64,000 bases of DNA from Rhodobacteraceae bacterium HLUCCO18 (lineage in GTDB: Bacteria; Pseudomonadota; Alphaproteobacteria; Rhodobacterales; Rhodobacteraceae). The notes below the pieces were generated by a model. That model was not told the DNA's origin. It ran no database searches and saw only the letters and a list, made by a program, of their open reading frames with translations. The stretch is from the NCBI GenBank assembly GCA_001314805.1, contig LJSY01000014.1, positions 1 to 64,000 of the forward strand, read 5' to 3'. How positions within the stretch are numbered: the first letter of the stretch is position 1; each line of letters starts with the position of its first letter. The position numbers were made by a program, and so were the translations under genes. This document shows positions 30,194 through 42,538 of this stretch, piece by piece.

Positions 30194-31636
30194 TCACGTG
30201 CCGCAGAAGGTCCGCGTCACCTGTTCCCCGGGCGCCGGGGGTGCGGCGAGGTCCAGATCGCGTCCGGTCGGGTCGAAGGGGCGAGAAAACGCGTTCACCA
30301 GCCGCTCGAACGGTCCGAAGTCATCCCCGAGTGCTGCCGAGATCGCCTCTTCCACCCGGTGATTGCGCGGGATCAGCGCCGGGTTCACCGCCTGCATCGC
30401 CGCCACGCGGTCGGCCTCGTCCCAGCCCTCCTGCGCCAGCCGCGCGCGCCAGGCGGCGAGCCATGGGGTCAGCGCGCCGGGGTTGCGCAGACCGGCTGCC
30501 GCCGCTTCCGGGTCGGCCCCCGACAGCGCGCGGAACGTGTTGGTGAAATCCGCCTCGCCCTTGGCCATGATGTCCAGCAGCTCGAAGGCCAGTGCGGCGT
30601 CGCCCTCGCGCTCCTCCGCCAGCCCCAGCTTCGCGCGCAAGACCCGGTGCCAGGCCGCGTCGAACCGGTCGGCGAAACCGTTGACGGCCTCGGTGAAGCT
30701 TTCGATCGCCGCATCCCGGTCCGGCATCAACGGCAGAAGCGCGGTCGCCAGCTGCGCGAGGTTCCAGACCGCGATCTGCGGCTGGTTGGCATAGGCGTAG
30801 CGCCCGTAATGATCGATGGAGGAAAACACCTTGCCCGGGTGGTAGGTGTCGAGAAAGGCGCAGGGGCCGTAATCGATAGTCTCGCCCGAGATCGCCATGT
30901 TGTCGGTGTTCATCACGCCATGGATGAAGCCCACGCCCATCCAGCGCGCCACGAGCTCCGCCTGCGCGGCGATGACCCGGTCGAGAAGGCCCGCCGGCCC
31001 ATCGGCGTCCGGGTAATGGCGCGCGATGGCATGCTCGGTCAGCGCGCCGAGCGCCTCGGTGTCCGTGCGCGCGGCGAAATACTGGAACGTGCCCACGCGG
31101 ATGTGGGAGGACGCGACGCGGGCGAAGACGGCGCCGGGCATGCGCCCCTCGCGCAGGACGATCTCGCCGGTGCTGACGGCGGCAAGCGCGCGCGTCGTGG
31201 GTATGCCGAGGGCGGCCATCGCCTCGGACAGGATGTATTCGCGCAGGACGGGGCCCAGCCAGGCGCGCCCATCGCCCATGCGGGAATAGGGCGTGCGCCC
31301 CGCGCCCTTGAGCTGGATGTCGAAGCGCGCGCCATCGGGGGCCACGACCTCGCCCAGCAGAACCGCGCGCCCGTCGCCCAGCTGCGGCACCCAGCCGCCG
31401 AACTGGTGGCCGGCATAGACCTGCGCGATGGGCTCGGCGCCTTCGGGGACCGCGTTGCCGGCGAAGATGGCCGCAATCTCGTCCGGGTCCTCGGGCAGCG
31501 TCAGTCCGAGCCGATCGGCAAGCGCCCGGTTGACGGCGATCAGGCCCGGCCGCTCCACCGGGACGGGGGGCTGCCGGGTAAAGAAGCGGTCCGGCAGGCG
31601 GGCGTAGCTGTTGTCGAAGGGGAAATGCGCGTTCAT
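30194..31636 (-). CDS. selO: SelO/YdiU family protein AMPylase
   Basis: [90 protein letters not shown]. Confidence 0.96.
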   Translation of the reverse strand: MNAHFPFDNSYARLPDRFFTRQPPVPVERPGLIAVNRALADRLGLTLPEDPDEIAAIFAGNAVPEGAEPIAQVYAGHQFGGWVPQLGDGRAVLLGEVVAPDGARFDIQLKGAGRTPYSRMGDGRAWLGPVLREYILSEAMAALGIPTTRALAAVSTGEIVLREGRMPGAVFARVASSHIRVGTFQYFAARTDTEALGALTEHAIARHYPDADGPAGLLDRVIAAQAELVARWMGVGFIHGVMNTDNMAISGETIDYGPCAFLDTYHPGKVFSSIDHYGRYAYANQPQIAVWNLAQLATALLPLMPDRDAAIESFTEAVNGFADRFDAAWHRVLRAKLGLAEEREGDAALAFELLDIMAKGEADFTNTFRALSGADPEAAAAGLRNPGALTPWLAAWRARLAQEGWDEADRVAAMQAVNPALIPRNHRVEEAISAALGDDFGPFERLVNAFSRPFDPTGRDLDLAAPPAPGEQVTRTFCGT

Positions 31637-31686
31637 GGGTCCAGAGGTAGGGCGAGTCTGGCCGGATTGCCAGAGCGCGGCCAGTC

Positions 31687-32625
31687 TCAAAGCCGCGCCA
31701 GTCGCCCCGTAAGCAGGTCGTAGAACCCGTCCGCGTCCACCTCGCCCATGAAGGTCGCGTTCCTCGCCCGGTCGGTCACGCCCCACCAATCGGCCACGGT
31801 CATGCCGCGCGTCAGGTCGGACTGCGTCTCGATCTCGACGTTCACATGCCGCCCGCCGAACAGCCCCGGACGCACGAGGTGGGCGATGACGCAAGGATCA
31901 TGGAGCGGCGCGCCGTCGTGGCCGTATTTCGCCATGTCGAAGCGTTCGAAGAAATCGGTCCAGCTTGCCACGACCTCGCCCACCTCGGTTCCCAGCGCGC
32001 GGAAGGCGTCGATGCGCGGCCGCGTGGTCAGCACCTTGTGGGTGACGTCGAGCGGCATGACCGTGATCGGCACGCCCGAGGCGAAGACATCCCGCGCGGC
32101 CTCGGGGTCCACGTAAATGTTGAACTCGGCGGCCGGCGTGACATTGCCCACCTCGAAATAGGCCCCGCCCATCAGGACGATCTCCTGCACACGGGCCACG
32201 ATGTCGGGCGCGCGCCGAAACGCCGCGGCGATGTTCGTCAGCGGCCCGAGGGGGCAGAGCGTGACGGTCTCCGACGGTGCGCCGCGCAGCGTCTCGATCA
32301 GGAAATCGACGGCATGGCCGTCTTGCAGGGGCATGGTCGGCTCGGGCAGCGTGATCCCGTCGAGACCGGTATTGCCATGGACGTATTCCGCCGTGACCAG
32401 GGCGCGCTCCAGCGGCGCGTCGCAGCCTGCAAAGACGCGGATGTCGCGCCGTCCGGCCAGTTCGCAGACGATGCGCGCGTTTCTCTGGGTCAGGGCCAGC
32501 GGCACGTTGCCGGCGACCGCGGTGATGCCCAGAACCTCGACCTCCTCGGGGCTCGCCAGCGCCAGCAGGATCGCGACCGCGTCGTCCTGGCCGGGATCGG
32601 TGTCGATGATGATCTTGCGCGCCAT
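31687..32625 (-). CDS. Nucleoside hydrolase
   Basis: [32 protein letters not shown]. Confidence 0.95.
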   Translation of the reverse strand: MARKIIIDTDPGQDDAVAILLALASPEEVEVLGITAVAGNVPLALTQRNARIVCELAGRRDIRVFAGCDAPLERALVTAEYVHGNTGLDGITLPEPTMPLQDGHAVDFLIETLRGAPSETVTLCPLGPLTNIAAAFRRAPDIVARVQEIVLMGGAYFEVGNVTPAAEFNIYVDPEAARDVFASGVPITVMPLDVTHKVLTTRPRIDAFRALGTEVGEVVASWTDFFERFDMAKYGHDGAPLHDPCVIAHLVRPGLFGGRHVNVEIETQSDLTRGMTVADWWGVTDRARNATFMGEVDADGFYDLLTGRLARL

Positions 32626-32861
32626 GGCGGTCCCGGGGCTCCTCTTGGGTGGGTCTGCAGCGGGGCCCACCCTTAGCCGCAGACCGATATCGCCGGCAAC
32701 AGGCGTTGCGACCGCGAGATGCGACGGTGCGCCGGGACCCAGGCGCCTGCGCGCGCCCCGAGGTCGATCCGCGGGCCGAAACCTGACCTGTGTCAATGCC
32801 CTGTCGCGAAACACCCCTAGTCTGGCGCGAAACCGGACCTACGCGAAGGCACCCTTTTGCA

Positions 32862-34244
32862 ATGACCATCTTCACCGCAACGCCCCATGCCGAGCTCGAG
32901 CCCGGCATGGAGGCCAGCACCACGCGCCTGGTGCGCGCCGACGACCTCTATGTCTTCGCCCATGCCTCGGGCAACATGAACCCGATGCACCTGCCCAAGG
33001 AGGATGGCGACGGCGACGGCAAGCCCGAGGCGGTGGCGCCCTCGGCCTGGGTGGCGGCGCTGATCTCGGGGGTTCTTGGCAACCAGCTGCCGGGGCCGGG
33101 GACGCTCTACCTGTCGCAGAAGCTCGATTTCGTCGGGCGCGCCCATGCGGGCGAGACGCTGACCGTCCGCGTGCGCGTGGAGGTCAAGGGCCCCGATGGC
33201 GAGGTCGGGCTTTCGGTCCGGGTCGAGGGACCGGCGGGCGCGATCTGCACCGGCGCCGTGCGCGTGCTGGCCCCCGATCACGCCATCAGCGTCGACGCCA
33301 GCGGCGTTCCGGGGCTGACGGTGCAGAGCCACGCGAATTTCGATCGCCTGCTGGAGCGCGCCGAACCGCTGCCGCCCATACCCACGGTCGTGGTCTGCCC
33401 CGAAAGCCCCGATGCGCTGATGGGCGCCTTGCTGGGCCGCGATCACACGCTGATCGATCCGATCTTCGTGGGCGCGCGCGAGAAGATCGAAGCCGCCGCC
33501 GAAGAGGCGGGCGCCGACATCTCCGGCATCGAGATCGTCGATATCCCCGATCACCGCGCCGCGGCGCTCCGCTCCGTCGCGCTGGTCCACGAGGGGCGCG
33601 CCCGGATGGTGATGAAGGGGCATCTGCACACCGACCAGCTGTTGCACGCGATCCTCAAGAAGGACGGCGGGCTCAGGACCAATCGTCGCCTCTCCCACGT
33701 CTTCGTGATGGATGTGCCGGGGCTCGACCACCTGCTGTTCGTGACCGACGCCGCGATCAACATCTCGCCCGATCTCGAATGCAAGGTCTCCATCGTGCAG
33801 AACGCCATAGACCTTGCGATCGCGCTGGGCGTCGAGACGCCCAAGGTCGGCATCCTGTCGGCGGTGGAGACGGTGACGGCGTCCATCCCCTCCACCATCG
33901 ACGCGGCCGTCCTCTCCAAGATGGCCGACCGGGGCCAGATCACCGGCGGGCTGGTGGACGGCCCCCTGGCGATGGACAATGCCGTCGATCTGGGCGCGGC
34001 GCGGACCAAGGGGCTGACCGGCCTCGTTGCGGGTCATGCCGAGATCCTCGTCGCGCCGAACCTCGAGGCGGGCAACATGATCGCGAAGGAGCTGACCTTC
34101 CTCGCCCATGCCGAGGCGGGCGGCGTGGTGATGGGCGCGCAGGTGCCCGTGATCCTGACGAGCCGCGCCGATGACGACCGCGCGCGTCTGGCCTCCTGCG
34201 CCGTGGCGGCGCTTTACGCCGCGCACATGGAGAAGACCGCGTGA
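32862..34244 (+). CDS. Bifunctional enoyl-CoA hydratase / phosphate acetyltransferase
   Basis: N-terminal MaoC-like domain fused to PTA domain (MKGHLHTDQLLHAIL...VSIVQNAIDLAIALGVE). Confidence 0.93.
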   Translation: MTIFTATPHAELEPGMEASTTRLVRADDLYVFAHASGNMNPMHLPKEDGDGDGKPEAVAPSAWVAALISGVLGNQLPGPGTLYLSQKLDFVGRAHAGETLTVRVRVEVKGPDGEVGLSVRVEGPAGAICTGAVRVLAPDHAISVDASGVPGLTVQSHANFDRLLERAEPLPPIPTVVVCPESPDALMGALLGRDHTLIDPIFVGAREKIEAAAEEAGADISGIEIVDIPDHRAAALRSVALVHEGRARMVMKGHLHTDQLLHAILKKDGGLRTNRRLSHVFVMDVPGLDHLLFVTDAAINISPDLECKVSIVQNAIDLAIALGVETPKVGILSAVETVTASIPSTIDAAVLSKMADRGQITGGLVDGPLAMDNAVDLGAARTKGLTGLVAGHAEILVAPNLEAGNMIAKELTFLAHAEAGGVVMGAQVPVILTSRADDDRARLASCAVAALYAAHMEKTA

Positions 34245-35383
34245 GCGACGGGCTGATCCTGACGCTGAACGCCGGCTCCTCCTCCATCAAGTTCGGCCTC
34301 TACGACAGCGCCCCCGAGCCGGAGGAGCGCCTGCGCGGCCAGATCGATCGGCTCGGCCCCGAGGCGCGTCTGGTGATCGGCGACACGTCGTCGGACGTGG
34401 ACGCCCCGGACCATGCCGCGGGCCTGTCCGCGATCCTAGACGCGATGGAGCCGCATCTGAAGGGCGCCACGATCCGCGGCGTCGGCCATCGCGTGGTCCA
34501 TGGCGGCGCGGATCTCGACGCGCCGCACCTCATCACCTCCGATCTGATCGCGACGCTCGAGGCGCTGGCCCCGCTCGCGCCGCTGCATCAGCCGCACAAT
34601 CTCGCGGGTATCCGCGCGGCCATCGGCGCCTTCCCCGACGCCGTGCAGGTCGCCTGTTTCGACACCGCCTTTCACCGCGGGCACCCCTGGGTCAACGACA
34701 CCTTCGCCCTGCCGCGCCGCTTCTACGACGAAGGCGTGCGCCGCTACGGGTTCCACGGGCTGAGCTACGCCTTCATCGCGGGCACGCTCGCCTCGGATCA
34801 CGCCGATATCGCGCAGGGCCGTGTCATCGTCGCCCATCTGGGCAACGGTGCCTCGCTCTGCGCGATCCGCGAAGGGCGTTCCGTCGGCTCCACCATGGGC
34901 TTCTCGGCGCTCGACGGGATGCCCATGGGCACGCGCTCGGGCCAGCTCGACCCGGGCGTCATCCTGCATTTCCTCGCGCAGGGCATGGATGCCGACGAGA
35001 TCACGACGCTGCTTTACAGGGAAAGCGGCCTTCTGGGCCTGTCGGGTCTGTCGCACGACATGCGCACGCTTCTGGCATCGGACGTGAAGAGTGCTTCGGA
35101 AGCCATTGATTACTATGTCTTTCGCCTGAGGCGTGAGATCGGTGCCATGGCCGCGGTCCTCGGCGGACTCGACGCGCTGGTCTTCACCGGTGGTATCGGC
35201 GAAAACAGCCCCGAGATCCGCGCGCGCGGCCTCGAAGGAATGGCGTTCCTCGGGCTGGACCTCGACCCGAAGGCCAACGCGCAGAACGCCCTTCGCATCG
35301 AGCAGGGAGCGGTTCCCATCCTCGTGCTGCCAACGGACGAGGAACGCATCATCGCGCGCGCCACCGCCGCGGCCCTCGCGTGA
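34241..35383 (+). CDS. ackA: Acetate/propionate family kinase
   Basis: [48 protein letters not shown]. Confidence 0.95.
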   Translation: MSDGLILTLNAGSSSIKFGLYDSAPEPEERLRGQIDRLGPEARLVIGDTSSDVDAPDHAAGLSAILDAMEPHLKGATIRGVGHRVVHGGADLDAPHLITSDLIATLEALAPLAPLHQPHNLAGIRAAIGAFPDAVQVACFDTAFHRGHPWVNDTFALPRRFYDEGVRRYGFHGLSYAFIAGTLASDHADIAQGRVIVAHLGNGASLCAIREGRSVGSTMGFSALDGMPMGTRSGQLDPGVILHFLAQGMDADEITTLLYRESGLLGLSGLSHDMRTLLASDVKSASEAIDYYVFRLRREIGAMAAVLGGLDALVFTGGIGENSPEIRARGLEGMAFLGLDLDPKANAQNALRIEQGAVPILVLPTDEERIIARATAAALA

Positions 35384-35388
35384 GCCTC

Positions 35389-35447
35389 CTTCATCTTTCC
35401 AAAAATACCGCCGGGGGAGCCGAAGGCGGGGGCAGAGCCCCCATGAC
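35389..35447 (+). repeat. Dispersed intergenic repeat copy C
   Basis: CTTCATCTTTCCAAAAATACCGCCGGGGGAGCCGAAGGCGGGGGCAGAGCCCCC. Confidence 0.75.
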
Positions 35448-35507
35448 GCCCTGTCATACGAGCGTCACGTCCGTCTGGTTCACCGCACCGACGAGAGGGG
35501 GGAAAGC

Positions 35508-36137
35508 ATGACCAAGCAACTGGGTGAAACGCCTCTCGTCCACGAGGGCGCGCGCATTACCAATTCCACGCTGGGACGTTACACCGAGGTCGGGCCCGGC
35601 AGCATCCTGCTCAACGCCACCCTGGGCGATTATTCCTACACCACGCGGTTCTGCGACCTCGCGAACACCACCGTGGGCAAGTTCTCCAATATCGCCGCCT
35701 TCGCGCGGATCGGCCCCACCGATCATCCGCTCGACCGGGCGAGCCTGCATCATTTAATGTACCGTTCCGCCGACTACTGGCCCGATGCCGAGCATGACAC
35801 GGCGTTCTTCGCCCATCGCGAGAGCCGCCGGACCGAGATCGGCCATGACACATGGATCGGCCATGGCGCGATCATCAAACCCGAGGTTACCGTGGGCCAC
35901 GGCGCGGTTGTCGCCGCCGGGGCCGTGGTGACGAAGGACGTGGCCCCCTACACGATCGTGGCCGGCTGTCCCGCCAAACCCCTGCGCGAGCGCCAGCCGC
36001 CCGCCATCGCCGAGCGGCTGATCGCGCTGGCGTGGTGGGACTGGGACCACGCCCGCCTGCGCCACGCGCTGGAGGATTTCCGCGCGCTTGGCGCCGAGGC
36101 GTTCCTCGAAAAATACGAGAGCGCGGAAAGCACTTGA
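35508..36137 (+). CDS. Left-handed beta-helix (hexapeptide) acetyltransferase, phosphonate-metabolism-associated type
   Basis: [86 protein letters not shown]. Confidence 0.88.
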   Translation: MTKQLGETPLVHEGARITNSTLGRYTEVGPGSILLNATLGDYSYTTRFCDLANTTVGKFSNIAAFARIGPTDHPLDRASLHHLMYRSADYWPDAEHDTAFFAHRESRRTEIGHDTWIGHGAIIKPEVTVGHGAVVAAGAVVTKDVAPYTIVAGCPAKPLRERQPPAIAERLIALAWWDWDHARLRHALEDFRALGAEAFLEKYESAEST

Positions 36138-36168
36138 AGCGCGCGTGCAAAACGGCAACTTGGGGGCC

Positions 36169-36612
36169 ATGCGTATCCTGACCATCCTTGTCGCCCTTGT
36201 CCTTGTCGCCGTCATCGCGGCTGCGGTCTGGTTCCGCATGGCGCCGATGCCGCCCGAGGCGTGGCATGTGGACCCGGCGGAGGCCACGCCGCCCGCCACG
36301 CCGAATTTCGAGCTGCGCACCGGCGCGGAGGCTCCGCGCCTTCAGGGCACGCCCAGTGAGGTCATGCTGCGCCTCGACGCCGTCGCCAAGGCCGAGGGCG
36401 CCGAGCGGATCGGGGGCGATCCGTCCGAGGGGTTCGTGACCTATGTCGCGCGCTCGCGCCTCATGGGCTTTCCCGACGCCATCTCGGTCCGCCTGCACGA
36501 GGATGGCGACCGGACGCGGGTCGACATCTTCTCGCGTTCGCGCTTCGGCCAGTCCGATATGGGCGTGAACGCCGCCCGCGTGGCCCGCTGGATCGACGCC
36601 GCTTCCTCTTGA
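36169..36612 (+). CDS. DUF1499 family protein
   Basis: N-terminal [53 protein letters not shown]. Confidence 0.9.
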   Translation: MRILTILVALVLVAVIAAAVWFRMAPMPPEAWHVDPAEATPPATPNFELRTGAEAPRLQGTPSEVMLRLDAVAKAEGAERIGGDPSEGFVTYVARSRLMGFPDAISVRLHEDGDRTRVDIFSRSRFGQSDMGVNAARVARWIDAASS

Positions 36613-36643
36613 CCCGGCCTGCCGCGCCCGGCACATCGCCCCC

Positions 36644-37699
36644 ATGCTTCCACAGGACCGCCTGCGCCAGATCACCGAGCGTTTCGAGTTTCTCGAGGCG
36701 CAGCTGAGCGCGGGCGCGGCGCCCGATGCCATCGCAGGCATCGCCCGCGAGTATTCGGAACTGAAGCCCGTCGTCGCGCGAATCGCGGACTGGCGCGCCC
36801 TGAATGCCGAGCTCGAGGAGGCGCGCGCGCTGGCGGACGACCCGGAGATGCGCGACCTGGCGGCGGACGAGGTGGCGCGCCTCACCGCCGCCATCCCCGA
36901 GGCCGAACACGCGCTGCGCCTCTCGCTTCTGCCGAAGGACGAGGCCGACGCGCGCCCCGCCATGCTCGAGATCCGGCCCGGAACGGGGGGCGAGGAGGCG
37001 GCGCTTTTCGCGGGCGATCTGCTGCGGATGTACACCCGCTACGCCGAGGCACGGGGTTGGAGTGTCGAGATCGTCGACCTTCAGGAGACCGAGCTTGGCG
37101 GCATCAAGGAAGTCACGGCGCGCATCGCGGGGGAGGGGGTCTTCGCCCGGCTGAAATACGAGTCCGGCGTGCACCGGGTGCAGCGCGTGCCCGAGACCGA
37201 ATCGGGCGGGCGCATCCACACTTCGGCTGCAACCGTGGCGGTCCTGCCCGAAGCCGAGGCGGTGGATATCGACATCCCCGCGCAGGATATCCGCATCGAC
37301 ACCATGCGCGCCAGCGGCGCGGGCGGCCAGCATGTGAACACGACCGATTCCGCCGTGCGGATCACGCATGTTCCCACCGGCATCGTCGTGACGAGCTCCG
37401 AGAAATCCCAGCACCGCAATCGCGAGATCGCAATGGCGGTGTTGCGCGCGCGGCTCTACGATCTCGAACGCAGCCGCGCGGCCGCCGAGCGCGCCGCCGA
37501 CCGCAAGGCGCAGGTGGGCTCCGGCGACCGGTCGGAGCGCATCCGGACCTACAACTTCCCGCAAGGTCGGATGACCGACCACCGGATCAACCTGACGCTC
37601 TACCGGCTGTCCGACATCATGCAGGGCGATCTCGACGAGGTGATCGACGCGCTGACCGAGGATGCGCAGGCGGCCCTTCTGGCGGAGTTGGGCCCGTGA
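36644..37699 (+). CDS. prfA: Peptide chain release factor 1
   Basis: [67 protein letters not shown]. Confidence 0.98.
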   Translation: MLPQDRLRQITERFEFLEAQLSAGAAPDAIAGIAREYSELKPVVARIADWRALNAELEEARALADDPEMRDLAADEVARLTAAIPEAEHALRLSLLPKDEADARPAMLEIRPGTGGEEAALFAGDLLRMYTRYAEARGWSVEIVDLQETELGGIKEVTARIAGEGVFARLKYESGVHRVQRVPETESGGRIHTSAATVAVLPEAEAVDIDIPAQDIRIDTMRASGAGGQHVNTTDSAVRITHVPTGIVVTSSEKSQHRNREIAMAVLRARLYDLERSRAAAERAADRKAQVGSGDRSERIRTYNFPQGRMTDHRINLTLYRLSDIMQGDLDEVIDALTEDAQAALLAELGP

Positions 37700-37755
37700 C
37701 GTCAGCCGTGACACCGGCCGTGACATCAGCCGTGACGCCAGCCGTGACACTGGCC
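37696..37755 (+). repeat. Five-unit 12-bp minisatellite GTGACnnCnGCC at prmC 5' end
   Basis: GTGACGTCAGCC GTGACACCGGCC GTGACATCAGCC GTGACGCCAGCC GTGACACTGGCC. Confidence 0.97.
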
Positions 37756-38571
37756 GAGGCTGCCCGGCGGCTGGCGGCGGCGGGCGTGCCGGACCCGCAT
37801 CGGGATGTTCGGCGGCTCTTCGACTGGGCCTTCGAGCAGGGCCGGGCGGCGGGCGGCGCGCAAAGCCGCGATGCGCCCAATGCCGCCACGCAGGAGGCGT
37901 TCCGGCAGGCCATCGAAGCGCGCGCGGCGCGGCGTCCGGTGTCGCGGATCACCGGGCTGCGCGCCTTCTGGAAGCATGACTTCACGATCTCCGATGCGGT
38001 TCTCGACCCGCGCCCGGATACGGAAACGCTGGTCGAGCTTGCGCTGAGGGGATTTTTCGGGACGGTGCTCGACCTCGGCACGGGTTCGGGCTGCATCCTG
38101 CTGAGTCTGCTGGCGGAGCGGCCCGGCGCAACCGGCCTCGGCACGGACATTTCCGCCGAGGCGCTGCGGATCGCGCGAGAGAACGCGGCGCGGCTAGGCA
38201 TCGCGGGCGCGACCTTCGTCCAATCGGACTGGTTCGGCGGGGTGCATGGCGCGTTCGACCTTGTCGTCTCCAACCCGCCCTACATCGCGGCGGCGGAGAT
38301 CGCGGGGCTCGCGCCCGAGGTCCGGCATGATCCGTCCATCGCCCTGACACCGGGCGGTGACGGGCTCGACGCCTATCGCGCGATCGCGCGGGGCGCGCGG
38401 CGGTATCTTGCCCCCGGCGGCCGGCTGATGGTGGAGATCGGGAGCGAACAGGGCGCGGCCGTCAGCGCGCTTTTCGAGGCCGCGGGGCTTGCGGATCCGA
38501 CGGTCCATGCCGATATCAATGGCAAGGACCGCGTCGTCTCCGCATGTCGGGCAACACAGGTTGCCGCCTGA
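37696..38571 (+). CDS. prmC: Peptide chain release factor N5-glutamine methyltransferase
   Basis: Overlaps prfA stop (GTGA); [26 protein letters not shown]. Confidence 0.95.
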   Translation: MTSAVTPAVTSAVTPAVTLAEAARRLAAAGVPDPHRDVRRLFDWAFEQGRAAGGAQSRDAPNAATQEAFRQAIEARAARRPVSRITGLRAFWKHDFTISDAVLDPRPDTETLVELALRGFFGTVLDLGTGSGCILLSLLAERPGATGLGTDISAEALRIARENAARLGIAGATFVQSDWFGGVHGAFDLVVSNPPYIAAAEIAGLAPEVRHDPSIALTPGGDGLDAYRAIARGARRYLAPGGRLMVEIGSEQGAAVSALFEAAGLADPTVHADINGKDRVVSACRATQVAA

Positions 38572-38822
38572 CGCGGTTTTTCGGTCCCGCCGCGGGAAAA
38601 ACCCGCAAAATTCCGCAGTTTTCCGAGTTTAGGCCTTGTTTCGGTCACCTCGGCATGCTTAGACGGACCAGCGTTGGACGGTTGGCACTCTGCCTCCTCG
38701 CGCCGATTTCGTCAGATACCGCGGGCCAGATAAAATGGATTGGGCCCAGCGTGTTCGCGGCCCGGGGTCATTATCGGCCCCACCTCTGCAACTCCCAGGA
38801 CAACTGGATCAATAGACGCAAC

Positions 38823-39419
38823 ATGAGATCATCTAAGAACCGCTCGCGGTCCAAGGGGAACCGCAACCGCTCCGTCGGGAATATCGTCAACCGGGTGTTC
38901 GACAGTTCGGGCCCGGAGGGCAAGGTGCGTGGCACCCCGCAGCAGATCATCGACAAGTACAACCAGCTGGCCCGCGACGCGCAGCTCGGCAATGACCGGG
39001 TGGCGTTCGAGAACTTCCAGCAGCACGCGGAGCATTACCTGCGCATGCTGGCCGAGGCGCAGCGCGAGATGGACGCCCGCCGCGATCAGCAGCAGGGCGG
39101 CCAGCCGCAGGGCGGCCAGCCGCAAAGGCCGCAACAGGGCCAGCAGGACGGTGAGGCGAAGGCGCAGACCGATGCCTCCGGCGACGGCGAGAGCCGCAGC
39201 TTCGACGAGGTGATCGATCAGCCGGGGTCGGAAGACAGCACGCTGGTCGAGACGCCGGAAAGCGGGTCCAAGCCGCGCCGGAGCCGCACGCGGCGCCCGC
39301 GCAAGCCGGAAGAGGGTGACGGCTCCGGCGCCTCCGAGACAGGTGATCGCGCCAAAGACGACACCAAAGGGGACGCCAAAGGGGACGATGGCGGTCCCCC
39401 GCGCGAGGCAGCCGAATAG
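38823..39419 (+). CDS. DUF4167 domain-containing protein
   Basis: SSKNRSRSKGNRNRSVGNIVNRVFDSSGPEGKVRGTPQQIIDKYNQLARDAQ; Q/G-rich tail. Confidence 0.93.
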   Translation: MRSSKNRSRSKGNRNRSVGNIVNRVFDSSGPEGKVRGTPQQIIDKYNQLARDAQLGNDRVAFENFQQHAEHYLRMLAEAQREMDARRDQQQGGQPQGGQPQRPQQGQQDGEAKAQTDASGDGESRSFDEVIDQPGSEDSTLVETPESGSKPRRSRTRRPRKPEEGDGSGASETGDRAKDDTKGDAKGDDGGPPREAAE

Positions 39420-39556
39420 GCCATGTCAGAGCGCCAGCGCGCCGTCGGTTTAGATGGGGCGCCGGCCACGGTAAGCCTCGGGGCACTTGGCGAAAGCACC
39501 GCGTGACCGCCCGACCATGGGCCGGCGACCCCCGGTGCATCGCCCCCTGATCCCGC

Positions 39557-40393
39557 TCATGCCAATTCCCGCGCCAGCGCGCAGAACGCCTCGAGCGATA
39601 TCTCCTCGGCGCGCGCCGTGGGATCGATCCCCGCCGCACGAAGCCGGTCCTCGATATCCGGGGCCTGCGCCTTGAGTGCGGCGCGAAGCATCTTGCGCCT
39701 CTGGTTGAAGGCCGCCGCCACGATCCGTGACAGCACCTGCGGGTCGGCCGGATAGCGCGGCGCGTCCAGTGCCTCGAGATGCACCACGGCGGAGCGGACC
39801 TTGGGCGGCGGCGTGAATGCCTCGGGCGGGAGCGTCATGGCGATGCGGGCCGTGCTGCGCCACTGCGCGAGGATGGCGAGGCGCCCATAGGCCTTGGACC
39901 CGGGCGTGGCCACGATGCGTTCGGCGACCTCGCGCTGGAACATCAGCGTCATGGTCGACCAGCGCGGCGGCCAGACCGGCGGCGTCAGCCAGCGCACCAG
40001 AAGCTCGGTTCCCACGTTGTAAGGCAGGTTCGCCACGATCCGAATGGGCGGGGTCAGATGCGCCGCCCAGTCGAGATCGAGCGCGTCGCCATGGATCACC
40101 TCGAGCCGTCCGGGGTAGGCTTCGGCGATCTCGGCCAGCGCGGGCAGGCAGCGGGCATCCTTTTCCACCGCCACCACGCGGCGCGCGCCCTCGGCCAGAA
40201 GACCGCGGGTCAGACCGCCGGGGCCGGGGCCGACCTCCAGCACGTCGGACCCCGCGAGGTCGCCCGCCACCCGCGCGATCTTGGCCGTCAGGTTCAGGTC
40301 CAGAAGGAAGTTCTGCCCCAGCGCCTTGCGCGCCGAGAGACCATGGGAGGCGATGACCGCGCGCAGGGGGGGCAGGGTGTCGATCGCGCTCAT
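39557..40393 (-). CDS. rsmA: 16S rRNA dimethyladenosine methyltransferase
   Basis: [48 protein letters not shown]. Confidence 0.97.
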   Translation of the reverse strand: MSAIDTLPPLRAVIASHGLSARKALGQNFLLDLNLTAKIARVAGDLAGSDVLEVGPGPGGLTRGLLAEGARRVVAVEKDARCLPALAEIAEAYPGRLEVIHGDALDLDWAAHLTPPIRIVANLPYNVGTELLVRWLTPPVWPPRWSTMTLMFQREVAERIVATPGSKAYGRLAILAQWRSTARIAMTLPPEAFTPPPKVRSAVVHLEALDAPRYPADPQVLSRIVAAAFNQRRKMLRAALKAQAPDIEDRLRAAGIDPTARAEEISLEAFCALARELA

Positions 40394-40456
40394 GGATCCG
40401 TTCCGGCGAGCGGGGAGGCGCCGTCTCGGGGCATGAAGCCCCTCATCGGCGCCGGT

Positions 40457-40489
40457 GCCTCCGGCGGGAGTTTCTTGCCAGGATGAAAG
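40457..40489 (-). repeat. Dispersed intergenic repeat copy E
   Basis: + strand GCCTCCGGCGGGAGTTTCTTGCCAGGATGAAAG. Confidence 0.6.
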
Positions 40490-40502
40490 GGGGCGGTTGC
40501 GC

Positions 40503-41495
40503 TCATGGCCTGGCGGCGCGCGCGGCGGCCATGCCTGCGGCCATGTCCAGCGCGGCGATCAGGCTGGCGGGATTGGCGCGGCCCTTGCCCGCGATGTCGA
40601 AGGCGGTCCCGTGATCGGGGGAGGTGCGCACGAAGGGCAGGCCGAGCGTGACGTTGACACCCTCGTCGAAGGCCAGCGTCTTGATCGGGATCAGCGCCTG
40701 GTCGTGATACATCGCCACGGCCGCGTCGTAGGTGGCGCGGGCGGCGGCGTGGAACATCGTGTCGGCGGAGTGCGGACCGGTCACGCCCAGCCCCTCGGCG
40801 CGCAGGGCCTCGATGACGGGGGCGATGATCTCGATCTCCTCGCGGCCCATGACCCCGCCTTCGCCGGCGTGCGGGTTGAGGCCCGCCACGGCGATGCGGG
40901 GGTGCTCGACGCCGAAATCGCGGCGCAGCGCCGCGTCGGTCAGGCGGATCGTGTCCGACAGGAGCCGCGCGTCGAGGGCGCCGGGCACCTCCTTGAGGGG
41001 GATGTGTATGGTCACGGGCACCACGCGCAGATCGGGGCCGGCCAGCATCATGGCCACGCGGTCCACGCCTGCCAGATGCGCGAGATATTCGGTATGGCCG
41101 GGATAGGCGAAGCCCGCGCCGTCGATCAGCGCCTTCTTGTGGATCGGGCCCGTGGTCAGCGCCCCGGCCTGACCGCGCATCACCAGGTCGACGCCATGGG
41201 CGATGGTGGCGATCACGGCCTCGGCGTTGCGCGGATCGGGCCGGCCCGGAACGGCGGGGGCGGGGAACTCATGGACGAGGACCGGCAGGCCGGACAGGGA
41301 CGCATGGGCCGCTTCGGAGGGTGCGGATATGGTCCGGATGGGCGCGCCGAGCCCGCGCAGGTGGCCCGGGTCGCCCAGCACGAAGAAGGGCCGGCGCGCG
41401 CCCAGCCTTTGCCAGGCCGCGACGGCGATCTCCGGGCCGATCCCGGCGGGTTCACCGATGGTCAGGGCTATGGGGGCGCGGGACGCGGGGGCCAC
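40503..41495 (-). CDS. pdxA: 4-hydroxythreonine-4-phosphate dehydrogenase
   Basis: [78 protein letters not shown]. Confidence 0.97.
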   Translation of the reverse strand: MAPASRAPIALTIGEPAGIGPEIAVAAWQRLGARRPFFVLGDPGHLRGLGAPIRTISAPSEAAHASLSGLPVLVHEFPAPAVPGRPDPRNAEAVIATIAHGVDLVMRGQAGALTTGPIHKKALIDGAGFAYPGHTEYLAHLAGVDRVAMMLAGPDLRVVPVTIHIPLKEVPGALDARLLSDTIRLTDAALRRDFGVEHPRIAVAGLNPHAGEGGVMGREEIEIIAPVIEALRAEGLGVTGPHSADTMFHAAARATYDAAVAMYHDQALIPIKTLAFDEGVNVTLGLPFVRTSPDHGTAFDIAGKGRANPASLIAALDMAAGMAAARAARP

Positions 41496-41501
41496 GGGGG
41501 C

Positions 41502-42437
41502 TCACCCGTCACCGTAGACGATGATCGCATCCGCCCGAAGCTCTTCGAGGAAGCCCGAGGCATAGGCGCCGATGCGGCTCTGGAACAGTTGTTCGCGCAC
41601 CTCGTCGCGGGCGCCTTCGGGGATCTCGGTGCTGCGGCCGCAGAGCATGGCGACCAAGAGGAGCGTGCCGTCGCCGCGGGTGATGTCGAAGGACATCTCG
41701 TCGGCATCGAGCCGGCTGAGGGCCGCTGCGATGTCCTGCGGGATCTCGGACGGGGGCAGGACCTGCCGTTCGAACCCCTCGGGCCTCACGCCGTAGAGGT
41801 CGTCGCAGGTGTCGACGCGGTTGCGCAGGGCCTGCGCGCGGGACAGTGCGTCCGCGCCGCGGCCGCCGACGATCGGGATCGTGGCGTAGTCTACGGCCGC
41901 AACGCCCGCCGAGTCGGACCCTTCGCCCGACAGCGCGCGGTCGATCTCGGCGTCGGTGACTTGCGAGCTTTCGGAGAAGCGCGCGCGCACCACGTTGCGC
42001 CAGCTGATGCCGATCGAGATGAAATCGCGCACCGTTTCGGGCGCGACACCGGCCTGGCCGATGGCATTGATGAACTGCTGCGCGCTCATGTTGGCCTGGC
42101 TGGCGAAAGCGGCAACGCCGTCCTCGATCTCGTCGGGCGTGGCGACGACGCCGAAGCGCTCGGCGGCCTGCCGCTGCAGCCGTTCGTTGACGAGTGTTTC
42201 GGGGACCCGTGACACCACCTCCGGGGGCGCGTTCAGCAGTGTCAGGAAGCGCGTGCGCTGCTGGATTTCGTAATTCGTCACGATGTCGTCGTTCACGCGC
42301 GCAGCCACCGCGAAGGGGCTTTGTGCCTGGGCCTGGGGCGCGCCGGAAAGCGTGGCGGCCATTATCAGAGCCGCGGCCACGGAAAGGACGCGCGGGAGCG
42401 TGCGGGTCGGGAGCGTCGAGGCGGTCTGTCGGTTCAT
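41502..42437 (-). CDS. surA: SurA-type periplasmic chaperone
   Basis: Signal peptide; FAVAARVNDDIVTNYEIQQRTRFLTLL; upstream of pdxA-rsmA and downstream of lptD as in surA operons. Confidence 0.88.
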   Translation of the reverse strand: MNRQTASTLPTRTLPRVLSVAAALIMAATLSGAPQAQAQSPFAVAARVNDDIVTNYEIQQRTRFLTLLNAPPEVVSRVPETLVNERLQRQAAERFGVVATPDEIEDGVAAFASQANMSAQQFINAIGQAGVAPETVRDFISIGISWRNVVRARFSESSQVTDAEIDRALSGEGSDSAGVAAVDYATIPIVGGRGADALSRAQALRNRVDTCDDLYGVRPEGFERQVLPPSEIPQDIAAALSRLDADEMSFDITRGDGTLLLVAMLCGRSTEIPEGARDEVREQLFQSRIGAYASGFLEELRADAIIVYGDG

Positions 42438-42538
42438 GGCGTCCTTATCGGGCGCTGTCGTCTCGGGCGCAAGAGCCCGCCGCGCCGTTCCGCCCGATGC
42501 GCGGCACGCGGCCGCTCGTCGCCGCCGGCCCCGGGTCA

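Noticed and set aside
39779-42212. Long + strand ORFs (235 and 585 aa) over rsmA, pdxA and surA
   Set aside because: Antisense low-complexity R/G/H/D-rich frames opposite well-supported genes
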